A DNA stretch of 64,000 bases from Peptococcus simiae (GCF_046097595.1 NZ_JBJUVG010000003.1:90147-154146), one strand, 5' to 3'. Counted from the first letter of the stretch, positions 16,989 to 24,590 are shown. The notes: generated by a model not told the origin, from the sequence alone. Program-made: numbers and translations.

Positions 16989-18218
16989 ATGAAAAGACGA
17001 GTCGTCATTACCGGTATCGGTACCATTAATAGCATTGGCAAGGATGCAGCCAGCACCTGGTCGGCCGTGGTAGAAGGCCGGCATGGGGTGGCCCCCATCA
17101 GCCATTACGATACAAGCGGCCGCCGGGTGACCCTGGCCGCCGAAGTGAAAGACTATGACCCGGAAAACTACTTTTCCGGCAAGGAGGCCCGGCACCTGGA
17201 CCCCTATATCCAGTTTGCCCTGGTGGCGGCCCGGGAGGCCTTGGCAGATGCCGGGGACCTGGCTGTAGACCCCTACCGGCTGGGGACCATTATCGCCTCC
17301 GGTATCGGGGGCCTTTCCACCATTGAAAAGGAAGACCGCCGGGTGGCCCCGGACAATAAGTTTGACCGGGTAACCCCTTACTTTATTCCTATGGTTATTT
17401 CCAATATGGGCGCGGCCCATGTCGCCATGTTGGCCGGGGCCAAGGGGCCCTCTATGTCCGTTGCGACCGCCTGTGCCTCTTCAACGACGGCAGTGGGCCA
17501 GGGCTTCCGGATGATCCGGGACGGCTACCAGGATGCCATGTTGGTCGGCGGTTGTGAGGCCAGCATTACCCCCCTGGCCATCGGGGGGTTTACCGCCATG
17601 CGGGCCCTCCATATGGGGGCGGACCCTGACCGGGCCTCAATCCCCTTTGACCAGGACCGGTCCGGCTTTGTCATGGGGGAAGGGGCGGCTGTCCTGGTCC
17701 TCGAAGAAGCCGACCGGGCCCAGGCCCGGGGGGCCAAGATTTATGCAGAGCTGGTCGGCTATGGCGAAAGCTGTGATGCCCACCATATTACCGCACCGGC
17801 AGAAGACGGCGAGGCCGCTGCAAAAGCCATCCGCCAGGCCCTTGATGAAAGTGGTCTGACACCGGCAGATGTAGACTATATCAATGCTCACGGCACCTCG
17901 ACCCCCTTAAACGATCAAATCGAAAGCCGGGTCTTTAACCGGGCCTTTGCAGGGCAAGTGCCCCTGGTTAGCTCCACCAAGGCCCTGACCGGCCACCTGC
18001 TCGGGGCCGTTGGGGCCCTGGAGAGCCTTATTTGCGCCCAGGCCCTGGTCCATAATTACGCACCGGGCCAGTTCGGCACAGCCCAGCAGGACCCGGCCTG
18101 CCCAGTTCCCCTGGCCAAGGGGGGAGAGCCGGTGGCTGCTGCCCTCACCAATACCCTGGGCTTTGGCGGCCATAACGCCTGCCTGGTCTTGAAAAAATGG
18201 GAGGGCTGCCATGCTTGA
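16989..18218 (+). CDS. fabF: 3-oxoacyl-ACP synthase II
   Basis: 409 residues, chain-elongating condensing enzyme. The Cys-His-His triad is visible as Cys162 in TACASSTTAVG, His301 in NAHGTSTPLND and His336 in LTGHLLGAVGALE. C-terminal NTLGFGGHNACLVLKK is typical. ATG follows AGGAGG. No second KAS (FabB) is seen, so FabF would also extend any unsaturated intermediates. It overlaps fabZ by 8 bp. Confidence 0.96.
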   Translation: MKRRVVITGIGTINSIGKDAASTWSAVVEGRHGVAPISHYDTSGRRVTLAAEVKDYDPENYFSGKEARHLDPYIQFALVAAREALADAGDLAVDPYRLGTIIASGIGGLSTIEKEDRRVAPDNKFDRVTPYFIPMVISNMGAAHVAMLAGAKGPSMSVATACASSTTAVGQGFRMIRDGYQDAMLVGGCEASITPLAIGGFTAMRALHMGADPDRASIPFDQDRSGFVMGEGAAVLVLEEADRAQARGAKIYAELVGYGESCDAHHITAPAEDGEAAAKAIRQALDESGLTPADVDYINAHGTSTPLNDQIESRVFNRAFAGQVPLVSSTKALTGHLLGAVGALESLICAQALVHNYAPGQFGTAQQDPACPVPLAKGGEPVAAALTNTLGFGGHNACLVLKKWEGCHA

Positions 18219-18651
18219 TTTTGAAGCCATCCAGGCCATCCTTCCCCACCGGGCCCCCTTCCTGCTCATTGACCGGGCTTTAGAGGTCAACCCTGGCCAG
18301 TCGGCCAAGGCCCTCCGGGCGGTCAGTGGGAATGAATGGTTTTTCCATGGCCACTTTCCCAGCAAGGCCGTCATGCCTGGGGTCCTTATTATTGAGGCGC
18401 TGGCCCAAACTGGCGCCCTAGCCATTTTACAGGGCCCAGACCAGGGGGGGATCGCCCTCCTGGCCGGGATCAATAAGGCCCGCTTCCATACCCCGGTCCG
18501 GCCGGGGGATACCCTGACCCTTTCCGTTGAGTTGACCAAAAGGCGGGGCCCTATCGGCATGGGCCAGGCCCTGGCTGTCAATCAAAAGGAGGAGAAGGTG
18601 GCCTCCTGTGAACTGATCTTTGCCGTTGACCAGGAAAATAAAAATAACTAG
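18211..18651 (+). CDS. fabZ: 3-hydroxyacyl-ACP dehydratase
   Basis: 146-residue hotdog-fold dehydratase, last gene of the operon. Catalytic His48 is in FHGHFPSKAVMPG and Glu62 in IIEALAQTGA. The Glu, not Asp, at this position fits FabZ better than FabA. It makes trans-2-enoyl-ACP. Sequence alone does not exclude an isomerising variant such as enterococcal FabN, but the neighbouring FabX-like gene offers another route to unsaturation. Confidence 0.95.
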   Translation: MLDFEAIQAILPHRAPFLLIDRALEVNPGQSAKALRAVSGNEWFFHGHFPSKAVMPGVLIIEALAQTGALAILQGPDQGGIALLAGINKARFHTPVRPGDTLTLSVELTKRRGPIGMGQALAVNQKEEKVASCELIFAVDQENKNN

Positions 18652-18658
18652 CTATACA

Positions 18659-18698
18659 AAGAAACCAGTCGACCTGGATCCAGGTCGACTGGTTTCTT
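18659..18698. terminator. Terminator between fabZ and mntP
   Basis: 16-bp arms GAAACCAGTCGACCTG / CAGGTCGACTGGTTTC around GATC. It serves both convergent genes; the T-run is short (TTTCTT). Confidence 0.85.
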
Positions 18699-18724
18699 GA
18701 TGATAAAGGATAGGTCCGATACCC

Positions 18725-19264
18725 TTAAAAGAGCTGGCTGGCCGCCACAAGCAGTAAGAGAATCCCCCCAACCCATTCAGCCTTGTTGCCTAAAAATCGG
18801 CCCAGGGGCCGGGCCAAGAGGACGGTTAGGGCTACCAGGACAGCCGTTGTGGCCCCAATGACCAGGACATAGACCAGGGGGGTGCCGGCAGCCCCGAAGG
18901 AGACTCCGACAAAAAAGGCATCAATGGCTGTTGCCACCGCCTGGCTGGTCAGGACCCAGAGGCTCAGGGTCTGTAAGTTGCAGGCGGCCTCGCCCTTGCG
19001 GGCCTCGCGCAGCATATTGAGGCCGATTAAGGCCAGGACAGCGGCCACCACATAAGAGCCATAAGAGCCGATGATATGGGCCAAGCCAATGCCCGGCCCG
19101 TAGCCCAGGGTGGGCATAAGGGCCTGGAAGGCCCCAAAGAAAACAGGCATCAGCCACAGGCGGCGCTGGTCGCCGCCGGCCAGGCCTAAAATATTACATA
19201 GGGCGACGGCACAGGCATCCATCGACAGGCCTGCCCCAATTAAAATAACCTCAAAAATCCCCAT
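18725..19264 (-). CDS. mntP: Manganese efflux pump MntP-type protein
   Basis: 179 residues, six membrane segments. The two conserved acidic helix motifs of the MntP/YtaF family are present as GAGLSMDACAVALCN and AVATAIDAFFVGVSFG; their Asp residues are needed for Mn2+ export in MntP. ATG follows AAGGAGG. No yybP-ykoY manganese riboswitch is seen in the short leader. It faces away from the fab operon. Confidence 0.85.
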   Translation of the reverse strand: MGIFEVILIGAGLSMDACAVALCNILGLAGGDQRRLWLMPVFFGAFQALMPTLGYGPGIGLAHIIGSYGSYVVAAVLALIGLNMLREARKGEAACNLQTLSLWVLTSQAVATAIDAFFVGVSFGAAGTPLVYVLVIGATTAVLVALTVLLARPLGRFLGNKAEWVGGILLLLVAASQLF

Positions 19265-19298
19265 AAGTCCTCCTTATTCCCTTGCACCTCTACCTGCC

Positions 19299-19307
19299 AG
19301 TATACCA
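19299..19307 (-). promoter_or_regulatory. Extended -10 promoter of mntP
   Basis: Minus-strand TGGTATACT, 35 bp upstream of the ATG. No good -35. Confidence 0.5.
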
Positions 19308-19342
19308 TAGGTTCGGAAAAATATAAAAGAAGGTATAAATCC

Positions 19343-19371
19343 TTGTAAGCAGCTCCGATCGGGCTTATACT
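19343..19371 (+). promoter_or_regulatory. Promoter of the second stalk-domain gene
   Basis: TTGTAA (19343-19348), 17-bp spacer, TATACT (19366-19371), 45 bp upstream of the start. Confidence 0.7.
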
Positions 19372-19416
19372 AAAAATAATAATAGCCAGCCCCTAGCGGG
19401 CGGAAGGGAGTCTTTT

Positions 19417-20322
19417 ATGCTAAAAAAAATCATTGCCGGCTGCCTGGTCCTGGGCCTCTGCTGGCTACCCGGTCCGGCCAAGGCCGATGGAGACCTGGCG
19501 CTGAGGATCAACGGTGACCTGATTGAGGCCAGTCCGGACATGGGCGCCCCCTTTATTAATGCCGATAACCGGACCATGCTCCCCCTGCGGATGGTTAACA
19601 ACTACCTCAGGCTGGACACCGCCTGGTCTGAAGGTGGAAAAATCGTCGTCAGCGGCAGCAATGGCGTCTCCCTCACCTTGCAGGTCGGGCAAACCAGTTA
19701 CCAGGATCAGGGGGAGACCAAGACCCTCTACAGTGCCCCGGTCATCAAGGATGGCCGGACTTACCTGCCGGCCCGGAACCTGGCAGAAATCTACGGCAGC
19801 ATCCAGTGGTCGGAGGGAACCGTTTCCATCTATCCCGGGCAAAAGAACCCGCCCAGCTACCAGGTGGACGCCAGCGGCCAGGTGGCCCGCAGCCTGGCGA
19901 GCGACCGGACCCTCCTGCCCCTGTCTGATGGAAGAACTCTGTCACCCATCCAGGACTTTATTGTTAAGCAGAAGGTCATCCGGGGAGAGACCTACCTCCT
20001 CATCAACTACAACCACGTCCACTCCAACATGAGCACCCTCTATAAGGACACCGGTGACCGCTTGGTTAAAATAGCTGACCGGGTCAATGCCACGTCATCC
20101 TTTACCTTAAATGACCGCTACCTCTATTATACAGACGGGACTTCCCAGGGCCCCTGGTCATCGGGCATCCGACCGAATGTGGTCTACCGCCTGGACCTTC
20201 AAAGCGGCCAGGGCCCGGTGGAAAAAGAACTGCCATTTGATGTCAACAAGGCCGTTTTAGAATGGACAGACCAGCAGCTACATGCCCTGACCCCGGACGG
20301 CAACCGGCTTTTTATCGCTTAA
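19417..20322 (+). CDS. Secreted copper amine oxidase N-terminal-like (stalk) domain protein
   Basis: 301 residues. The signal peptide MLKKIIAGCLVLGLCWLPG ends near AKA-D. A stalk domain follows at about 28-140 (LALRINGDLIEA, RTMLPLRMVNNYL, RTYLPARNLAEIYG, IQWSEGTVSIYPG). The C-terminal half has beta-rich strands such as NDRYLYYTDGTS, resembling the propeller-like part of the larger protein at 6348-7934. Likely surface exposed; role unknown. ATG follows GAAGGGAG. Separate transcription unit. Confidence 0.7.
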   Translation: MLKKIIAGCLVLGLCWLPGPAKADGDLALRINGDLIEASPDMGAPFINADNRTMLPLRMVNNYLRLDTAWSEGGKIVVSGSNGVSLTLQVGQTSYQDQGETKTLYSAPVIKDGRTYLPARNLAEIYGSIQWSEGTVSIYPGQKNPPSYQVDASGQVARSLASDRTLLPLSDGRTLSPIQDFIVKQKVIRGETYLLINYNHVHSNMSTLYKDTGDRLVKIADRVNATSSFTLNDRYLYYTDGTSQGPWSSGIRPNVVYRLDLQSGQGPVEKELPFDVNKAVLEWTDQQLHALTPDGNRLFIA

Positions 20323-20368
20323 AAGTAGCGGGGAAGAGAGACGAATACCTCCTCAGCCTGATTGTCTG

Positions 20369-20397
20369 TTGGCAATTGGGCTGAATTTTCGTATAAT
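20369..20397 (+). promoter_or_regulatory. Promoter of the Fic-like gene
   Basis: TTGGCA (20369-20374), 17-bp spacer, consensus TATAAT (20392-20397), 61 bp upstream of the ATG. Confidence 0.8.
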
Positions 20398-20458
20398 AGA
20401 CCCAAGAGATACAGGTAATACTGGAACGGATCGGAATCTGAAATGGAGGTAGTTTATC

Positions 20459-21376
20459 ATGGCGTATATGTCAGTGAAACAAGCGGCCGAAAAATGGCAG
20501 ATTGACGAAGACCTGGTGGTTGAATTCTGCCAAGACGGGTCCCTGGTCGGCGTGGTCAAAGAAGGACGGACCTTCTTTATCCCGGAAGAGGCCATCTGCC
20601 CGGTCATCCCCCCCAACCTGGAAGCCCGCCCCTCTTCACCGGAATATGAAGACCTGATTGGCCGGATTGATGAGAAAAATGAAGCCCGCAAGGCCTGTGA
20701 AGTTAAAAATCCGGAAAAAATGGCCGCCTTTGAAAAAGACTTCAAGACCACCTTTGTCTATGAATGTGGCGCCATTAGCGGCAATCCCCTGAGCCGGGAT
20801 GAAGTAGCCACCATCCTTGAGGGCCAAGTGGTCGCCGGCCAGCCCCTGCTGGCCCACCTGCAAGTGGTCGGCTTGAGCGATGCTTATGACCATATGAAAG
20901 ACCTGGTCGACAAACGGGTCCCCCTGTCTGAAAAGATCATCAAGGACCTGCACGGCCTCATCATGGTTGACAAGCCCGCTGAACGGGGCAAGTACCGGCT
21001 GGAATCCATCCACGTCCTGGGTGCCTACCACCAACCGCCGGAAGCCGACCGGGTCCCGGCCAAAATGGCCAAGCAGCTGGGTAAGTTCATCAACCCCCAA
21101 CTCCATGCCGTTGAAAGCGCCGTCCTCTTCCTGATGAAATTTGACGGCATCCGCCCCTTTATGGATGCCAATGGCCGGGTTGGCCGCCTGCTCTTAAACT
21201 TTATGCTCCTCCAGCAGGGCTATCCGGCAGTGAGCATCTCCCCCAAAGACCGGGATGCCTTCTACGCCGCCATCGATACCTACTACCGTGACCAGACCTC
21301 AGCCCCCATGGTTGAGCTCATCGCCCAATATATGGAACAGCAACTGGATGACTACAAGGCCGCCTGCCAGGCCTAA
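20459..21376 (+). CDS. Fic-fold protein with N-terminal helix-turn-helix, catalytic His replaced
   Basis: 305 residues. Residues 1-50 (MSVKQAAEKWQIDEDLVVEF...) look like an excisionase/MerR-type HTH. A Fic domain follows, with AHLQVVGLSDAYDHM, ILGLI-like DLHGLIM, and the core loop RPFMDANGRVGR. The canonical loop is HPFx(D/E)GNGRxxR: here His is Arg232 (codon CGC) and the first Gly is Ala. The inhibitory motif, normally SxxIEGN, reads CGAISGN, with Ser107 in place of Glu. The flap and NGRxGR anion site remain. Fic enzymes transfer AMP or other nucleotides, but loss of the catalytic His predicts an inactive or repurposed fold, perhaps DNA-binding. The frame is intact, with a strong promoter and ribosome site, which argues against a decaying gene. 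Confidence 0.8.
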   Translation: MAYMSVKQAAEKWQIDEDLVVEFCQDGSLVGVVKEGRTFFIPEEAICPVIPPNLEARPSSPEYEDLIGRIDEKNEARKACEVKNPEKMAAFEKDFKTTFVYECGAISGNPLSRDEVATILEGQVVAGQPLLAHLQVVGLSDAYDHMKDLVDKRVPLSEKIIKDLHGLIMVDKPAERGKYRLESIHVLGAYHQPPEADRVPAKMAKQLGKFINPQLHAVESAVLFLMKFDGIRPFMDANGRVGRLLLNFMLLQQGYPAVSISPKDRDAFYAAIDTYYRDQTSAPMVELIAQYMEQQLDDYKAACQA

Positions 21377-21387
21377 GTTCCATCACT

Positions 21388-21418
21388 AGGCCCCCTTTCC
21401 AAGGAAGGGGGCCTTTTT
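21388..21418 (+). terminator. Terminator after the Fic-like gene
   Basis: Stem AGGCCCCCTT / AAGGGGGCCT region (21388-21413) followed by TTTTT. Confidence 0.88.
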
Positions 21419-21465
21419 CAATAAAACAATTAGAAAATAATCTAAATAGATATTGACGTTTGCTT

Positions 21466-21511
21466 GCCACCCCTTTCTATTTAGATAAAAATCTAAATAG
21501 AAAGGGGTGGC
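21466..21511. promoter_or_regulatory. Perfect 21-bp inverted repeat, operator of sdpRI
   Basis: Arms 21466-21486 and 21491-21511 are exact reverse complements around AAAA. Each contains ATCTAAATAG next to AAAGGGGTGG. A further ATCTAAATAGAT half-palindrome lies at 21440-21451. TTGACG at 21453-21458 is a likely -35, which would put the -10 inside the left arm. The right arm holds the ribosome site AAAGGGG. Position and symmetry suggest the operator of the ArsR-type repressor just downstream; binding is inferred. Confidence 0.65.
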
Positions 21512-21518
21512 CATCTTG

Positions 21519-21785
21519 ATGGACAAGACCTTTAAGGCCTTAGCGGACAGCCAGCGGCGGGAAATGCTCAAGCTCCTCCGGGCCGGCCCTATGGCTGCCG
21601 GGGAAATTGGTGCCCACTTTGACCTGACCGGGGCTACGGTATCCTACCACCTGTCTATTTTAAAGGCCGCTGACCTGGTCCGGGCGGATAAAGAGGGGAA
21701 CCGGGTGATTTACAGCCTGAATACTTCTGTTTTTGAAGACCTGCTGGTCTTTATGGCAAGCTTTAAGGAGGATATCCATGAATAA
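21519..21785 (+). CDS. ArsR-family repressor, SdpR-like
   Basis: 88 residues from ATG 21519; TTG 21516 and GTG 21507 are alternatives, but the ribosome site AAAGGGGTGG (21501-21510) favours the later starts. One winged helix: MDKTFKALADSQRREMLKLL, then GEIGAHFDLTGATVSYHLSILKAADLV, wing NRVIYSLN. No metal-binding ELCVCDL motif, so it is an SdpR-type member, not a metal sensor. It overlaps the SdpI-like gene by 8 bp and sits behind a perfect inverted repeat. In Bacillus, SdpR represses the sdpRI immunity operon. Confidence 0.8.
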   Translation: MDKTFKALADSQRREMLKLLRAGPMAAGEIGAHFDLTGATVSYHLSILKAADLVRADKEGNRVIYSLNTSVFEDLLVFMASFKEDIHE

Positions 21786-22401
21786 GCGTCTTTATATCTT
21801 AGGCCTCTTACTGATTGGCCTCAGCCTGGCCTATGGCCTCTATTATTACGATCAATTGCCGGATCCGATGGCCGTTCACCTGTCTTTTGACAATACACCG
21901 GACCGCTGGCAGGGAAAATTATCGACCATTTGGGGCCTGCCGGTCTTTTTCGCCGCCATAGAAACCCTCATGTTTTTTAGCGCCCGGCAGAGTCCCCAGG
22001 TACACCCGATGATGCAGGCCATTTCTCTCTTAGCTGTACCTGTTATTGGCCTAGTGATCACTATGATGATGGTCCAGTTTAACTTAGGGGCTGATTTTTC
22101 CGTTCGTCGGGGCGTCCTCCTCCTCTTGGGAGGCCTTTTTTTGGCCATCGGCAACTATCTGCCCAAGACACCACCCAATGATTTTTACGGCTATCGCTTT
22201 CCCTGGACCGGCCGGTCACCGGTGGTCTGGGCGAAAACCCAACGGCTGGGCGGCTACCTCTTTATAGGGGCCGGCTTTCTGGCTCTGTTAGCCGGTATCA
22301 CTGATATGCCGGCCCTCATGGTCCTGGCCCTCATAGGTATTTTTGTGGCGGCTATTCTGCCTGTAGTCTATGCCTGGCGGCTTGACCGGCAGCTGTCCTA
22401 A
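21778..22401 (+). CDS. SdpI-family membrane protein (DUF1648/SdpI)
   Basis: 207 residues, six hydrophobic segments. The N-terminal YDQLPDPMAVHLSFDNTPDRW is the DUF1648 signature, and YGYRFPWTGRSPVVWAKTQRLGGYLFIGAG the SdpI motif. SdpI gives immunity to the secreted toxin SdpC and controls SdpR by membrane sequestration in Bacillus subtilis. No SdpC-like toxin gene is seen nearby, so this could be an immunity gene against competitors or a stress-response membrane protein. ATG follows AAGGAGG inside the sdpR-like gene. Confidence 0.8.
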   Translation: MNKRLYILGLLLIGLSLAYGLYYYDQLPDPMAVHLSFDNTPDRWQGKLSTIWGLPVFFAAIETLMFFSARQSPQVHPMMQAISLLAVPVIGLVITMMMVQFNLGADFSVRRGVLLLLGGLFLAIGNYLPKTPPNDFYGYRFPWTGRSPVVWAKTQRLGGYLFIGAGFLALLAGITDMPALMVLALIGIFVAAILPVVYAWRLDRQLS

Positions 22402-22443
22402 AATAAACCCGACCCGGCGTAGAAACGCCGGGTCGGGTTTATT
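22402..22443. terminator. Bidirectional terminator
   Basis: 19-bp perfect arms AATAAACCCGACCCGGCGT / ACGCCGGGTCGGGTTTATT around AGAA, between the convergent sdpI-like and gpx genes. Confidence 0.88.
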
Positions 22444-22446
22444 GGA

Positions 22447-22989
22447 TTAAGCCTCTAACAGTTCCTGGATTTTTTTCTCAAACCGCTTGGGTTCGATGTT
22501 CGGTTCATAGCGGGCAACGACATTGCCTTCCTTGTCCACTAAGAACTTGGTGAAGTTCCATTTGATATTGGCCCCCCGGTAGACATCGGTCAGGGTTTCC
22601 AGCTTGGCCAGAAAGGCGGCGGTGCCGGCATCGGCAATCCCTTGGGGCTGGGCGTCTTTTAAGAAGGTGTAGAGGGGGTCTTCATTGTCCCCGTTGACAT
22701 CAATCTTGGCAAAGGTGGTAAACTCGGTGCCGTACTTGGTCTGGCAGAATTCAGCGATTTCTTCATTGCTGCCCGGGGCCTGGCCCAGGAATTGGTTGCA
22801 GGGGAAGTCTAAAATTTCAAAGGGTTGGTCTTTAAAGGTTTTGTAGAGGTCTTCCAGTCCTTCATACTGGGGGGTAAAGCCGCATTCTGTAGCGGTATTG
22901 ACAATCAGAAGGACCTTGCCCTTATAATCGCTTAAAGAAACATCATTTCCCTTGGTATCCTTGACGGTGAAATCATAAATTGAAGCCAT
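22447..22989 (-). CDS. Glutathione peroxidase family protein
   Basis: 180 residues from the ATG at 22989, which has GGAAAGG at 9 bp and begins with the conserved MASIYDFTVKD; an open frame from 23091 has no such site. The peroxidatic residue is Cys36 (NTATECGFTP) in place of selenocysteine; Gln in FPCNQF and Trp in KWNFTKFLVD complete the catalytic set. Bacterial Cys-type members usually use thioredoxin, and a thioredoxin-like gene lies at 24203. Reduces hydroperoxides. Confidence 0.92.
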   Translation of the reverse strand: MASIYDFTVKDTKGNDVSLSDYKGKVLLIVNTATECGFTPQYEGLEDLYKTFKDQPFEILDFPCNQFLGQAPGSNEEIAEFCQTKYGTEFTTFAKIDVNGDNEDPLYTFLKDAQPQGIADAGTAAFLAKLETLTDVYRGANIKWNFTKFLVDKEGNVVARYEPNIEPKRFEKKIQELLEA

Positions 22990-23117
22990 TGTCATCATCC
23001 TTTCCTGGAACGCTTTTGAAGGGCCTGGCCTTAACCGGGTCAGGCCTGTCACTAGAAAGATACATACCCGAAAGGGGAGGGCCTGACACAAGTTTCCAAC
23101 CCTAGGGGCCGGTCCGT

Positions 23118-23768
23118 TTAATCCCGGGGCGGGGTGGCGATGATTTGGCCAATGGGGACTTGGCGCCTGTGGTAGCGGCGTTCGTATTCGGTAGCGATGT
23201 TATCAGCCGGGAGGTCCCGGTAGATGTCCCGGTCGGCAGAGACGATTTGCCAGCCGGCTTCCCGGAAGCTCTCCAGGGAATAGCTATAAAAATCGTCATG
23301 GTCTGTTTTAAAGAGGAGGTCGCCGTTCGCCTGAAGCAGGGCGGCATAGATGGCCAGAAAGCCTGGTGCTGTCAGCCGGCGTTTGGCATGGCGCTTTTTG
23401 GGCCAGGGGTCGGAAAAGTGGAGGTAGATCCGCTCAACGGACCGAGCCGGCAGGATGCGCAGGAGTTCGGTGGCATCACAGGCCATAAAACGGATGTTCT
23501 CCGGCCAGTCGGCCCGGCGGCTGTAGCTTTCGACAGCCTCCCGGATGATTTCCGGGACCACGTCAAGGGCCAGCCAATTCTTCTCCGGACAGGTCTTGCC
23601 GGCGGTATAGATAAAGCGGCCCCTGCCGGATCCGACTTCAATGCGTAGGGGCTGGTCCTTGGGGTAGCAGCCGGCCCAAAAGGCTGGGCTGGCTTCCGCC
23701 CGGGTGATCACGTAGGGGTTTTCTAAGAGCATGTCATGGGTGCCCGGAATATGTCTGACTCTGGCCAT
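23118..23768 (-). CDS. trmB: tRNA (guanine-N7-)-methyltransferase
   Basis: 216 residues. A Rossmann SAM-dependent methyltransferase making m7G46 in the variable loop of tRNA. SAM site IEVGSGRGRFIY, then FMACDATELL, and the TrmB signature HFSDPWPKKRHAKRRLT. C-terminal TEYERRYHRRQVPI is typical. ATG follows AAGGAGG. Single gene on the minus strand, divergent from the small gene at 23897. Confidence 0.95.
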   Translation of the reverse strand: MARVRHIPGTHDMLLENPYVITRAEASPAFWAGCYPKDQPLRIEVGSGRGRFIYTAGKTCPEKNWLALDVVPEIIREAVESYSRRADWPENIRFMACDATELLRILPARSVERIYLHFSDPWPKKRHAKRRLTAPGFLAIYAALLQANGDLLFKTDHDDFYSYSLESFREAGWQIVSADRDIYRDLPADNIATEYERRYHRRQVPIGQIIATPPRD

Positions 23769-23797
23769 GGTTTCCTCCTTAAAAATCAGCGGATGGC

Positions 23798-23826
23798 TTG
23801 CACTGGATGTGTAACTTCGTTAAAAT
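23798..23826 (+). promoter_or_regulatory. Candidate promoter of the 72-residue gene
   Basis: TTGCAC (23798-23803), 17-bp spacer, TAAAAT (23821-23826), about 70 bp upstream of the TTG start. Confidence 0.5.
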
Positions 23827-23896
23827 AAGGGTATTATATTATTAATGCTCGATGTAAAAATCGGGTGCTTGTATGATAGCATAAGGAGGCCCTGAA

Positions 23897-24115
23897 TTGA
23901 AAGGTCACTTGGAACTCTTTGAAAATCGTTTAAAAGCGGCCGGTGCAAAGTTACCTGGTGCAGACCAGCTGGATATGGACCGGGTTTTTGCAGACTTTGC
24001 CGCAGCCCTGGGGACAGAAGCCCTTCCCTTTTACGATGTACAAAGCGGGCCTACCCTGGCAGATTATTACCAGTCTCACTTTATTCGTTTTGTAAAAAAT
24101 GCCCTTAAAGCATAA
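23897..24115 (+). CDS. Small protein of unknown function
   Basis: 72 residues from a TTG start with AAGGAGG at 8 bp (23882-23888). I do not recognise the family. It is a mixed-charge soluble protein with two likely helices (LELFENRLKAAG, MDRVFADFAAALG) and a C-terminal helix HFIRFVKNALKA. No cysteine, no signal peptide, no membrane segment. Good ribosome site, a candidate promoter and codon use like its neighbours support it as real. Confidence 0.6.
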   Translation: MKGHLELFENRLKAAGAKLPGADQLDMDRVFADFAAALGTEALPFYDVQSGPTLADYYQSHFIRFVKNALKA

Positions 24116-24123
24116 GTCTAGGG

Positions 24124-24152
24124 TGGACAGTGAGAAAAGAGTTTGCTATACT
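24124..24152 (+). promoter_or_regulatory. Promoter of the thioredoxin-like gene
   Basis: TGGACA (24124-24129), 17-bp spacer, TATACT (24147-24152) with a TGn extension. Confidence 0.7.
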
Positions 24153-24202
24153 GCTGGATAGACAGGACGCCTGGCAAGGGCGCCGGAATAGGAGTGAAAT
24201 TC

Positions 24203-24520
24203 ATGCAGAAATTAGATGCAAATTTATTTGAAGAAATCATCTATGATGATGGTGAAGCCTGTTGTGTCATCTTCTCCCGTAAGTCATGCCATGTGTGTCA
24301 GTCGGTTAAACCGAAACTGGAAGAGCTGGAAGAAGATTACGAAGGCGATTTTGGTTTCTATACGGTTGATGTTGAGGAACAAAAAGAGCTATTCCAGCGG
24401 TTCTCTTTAAAGGGTGTGCCGCAGGTCCTTTTCTTCAATGATGGTGAATATGTCGGTAAAATGGCCGGCGAAAAAGACATCGAAGACTACGAAGAAAAGA
24501 TCGAAGAAATTCTCGGCTAA
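24203..24520 (+). CDS. Thioredoxin family protein
   Basis: 105 residues. Thioredoxin fold with active site SCHVCQSV (CxxC) where classical thioredoxin has WCGPC; the cis-Pro loop KGVPQVLFFNDGE is normal. Start at 24203 follows AGGAG; an upstream frame from 24143 runs through the promoter and is rejected. Predicted cytoplasmic disulfide reductant or a specialised redox partner, possibly for the glutathione peroxidase. Its codons are more A-rich than those of the surrounding genes, which may reflect high expression. Confidence 0.85.
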   Translation: MQKLDANLFEEIIYDDGEACCVIFSRKSCHVCQSVKPKLEELEEDYEGDFGFYTVDVEEQKELFQRFSLKGVPQVLFFNDGEYVGKMAGEKDIEDYEEKIEEILG

Positions 24521-24533
24521 TAATCGCTCGACT

Positions 24534-24557
24534 GCCGCACGTTTGTGCGGCTTTTTT
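24534..24557 (+). terminator. Terminator after the thioredoxin-like gene
   Basis: GCCGCAC-GTTT-GTGCGGC followed by six T. Confidence 0.9.
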
Positions 24558-24590
24558 CATGCTTTGATCCCAGGAGGGAGCAAGGCTTTC

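Noticed and set aside
19265..19330. Possible yybP-ykoY manganese riboswitch upstream of mntP
   Set aside because: The leader from the extended -10 to the ATG is only about 30 nt, too short for that element.
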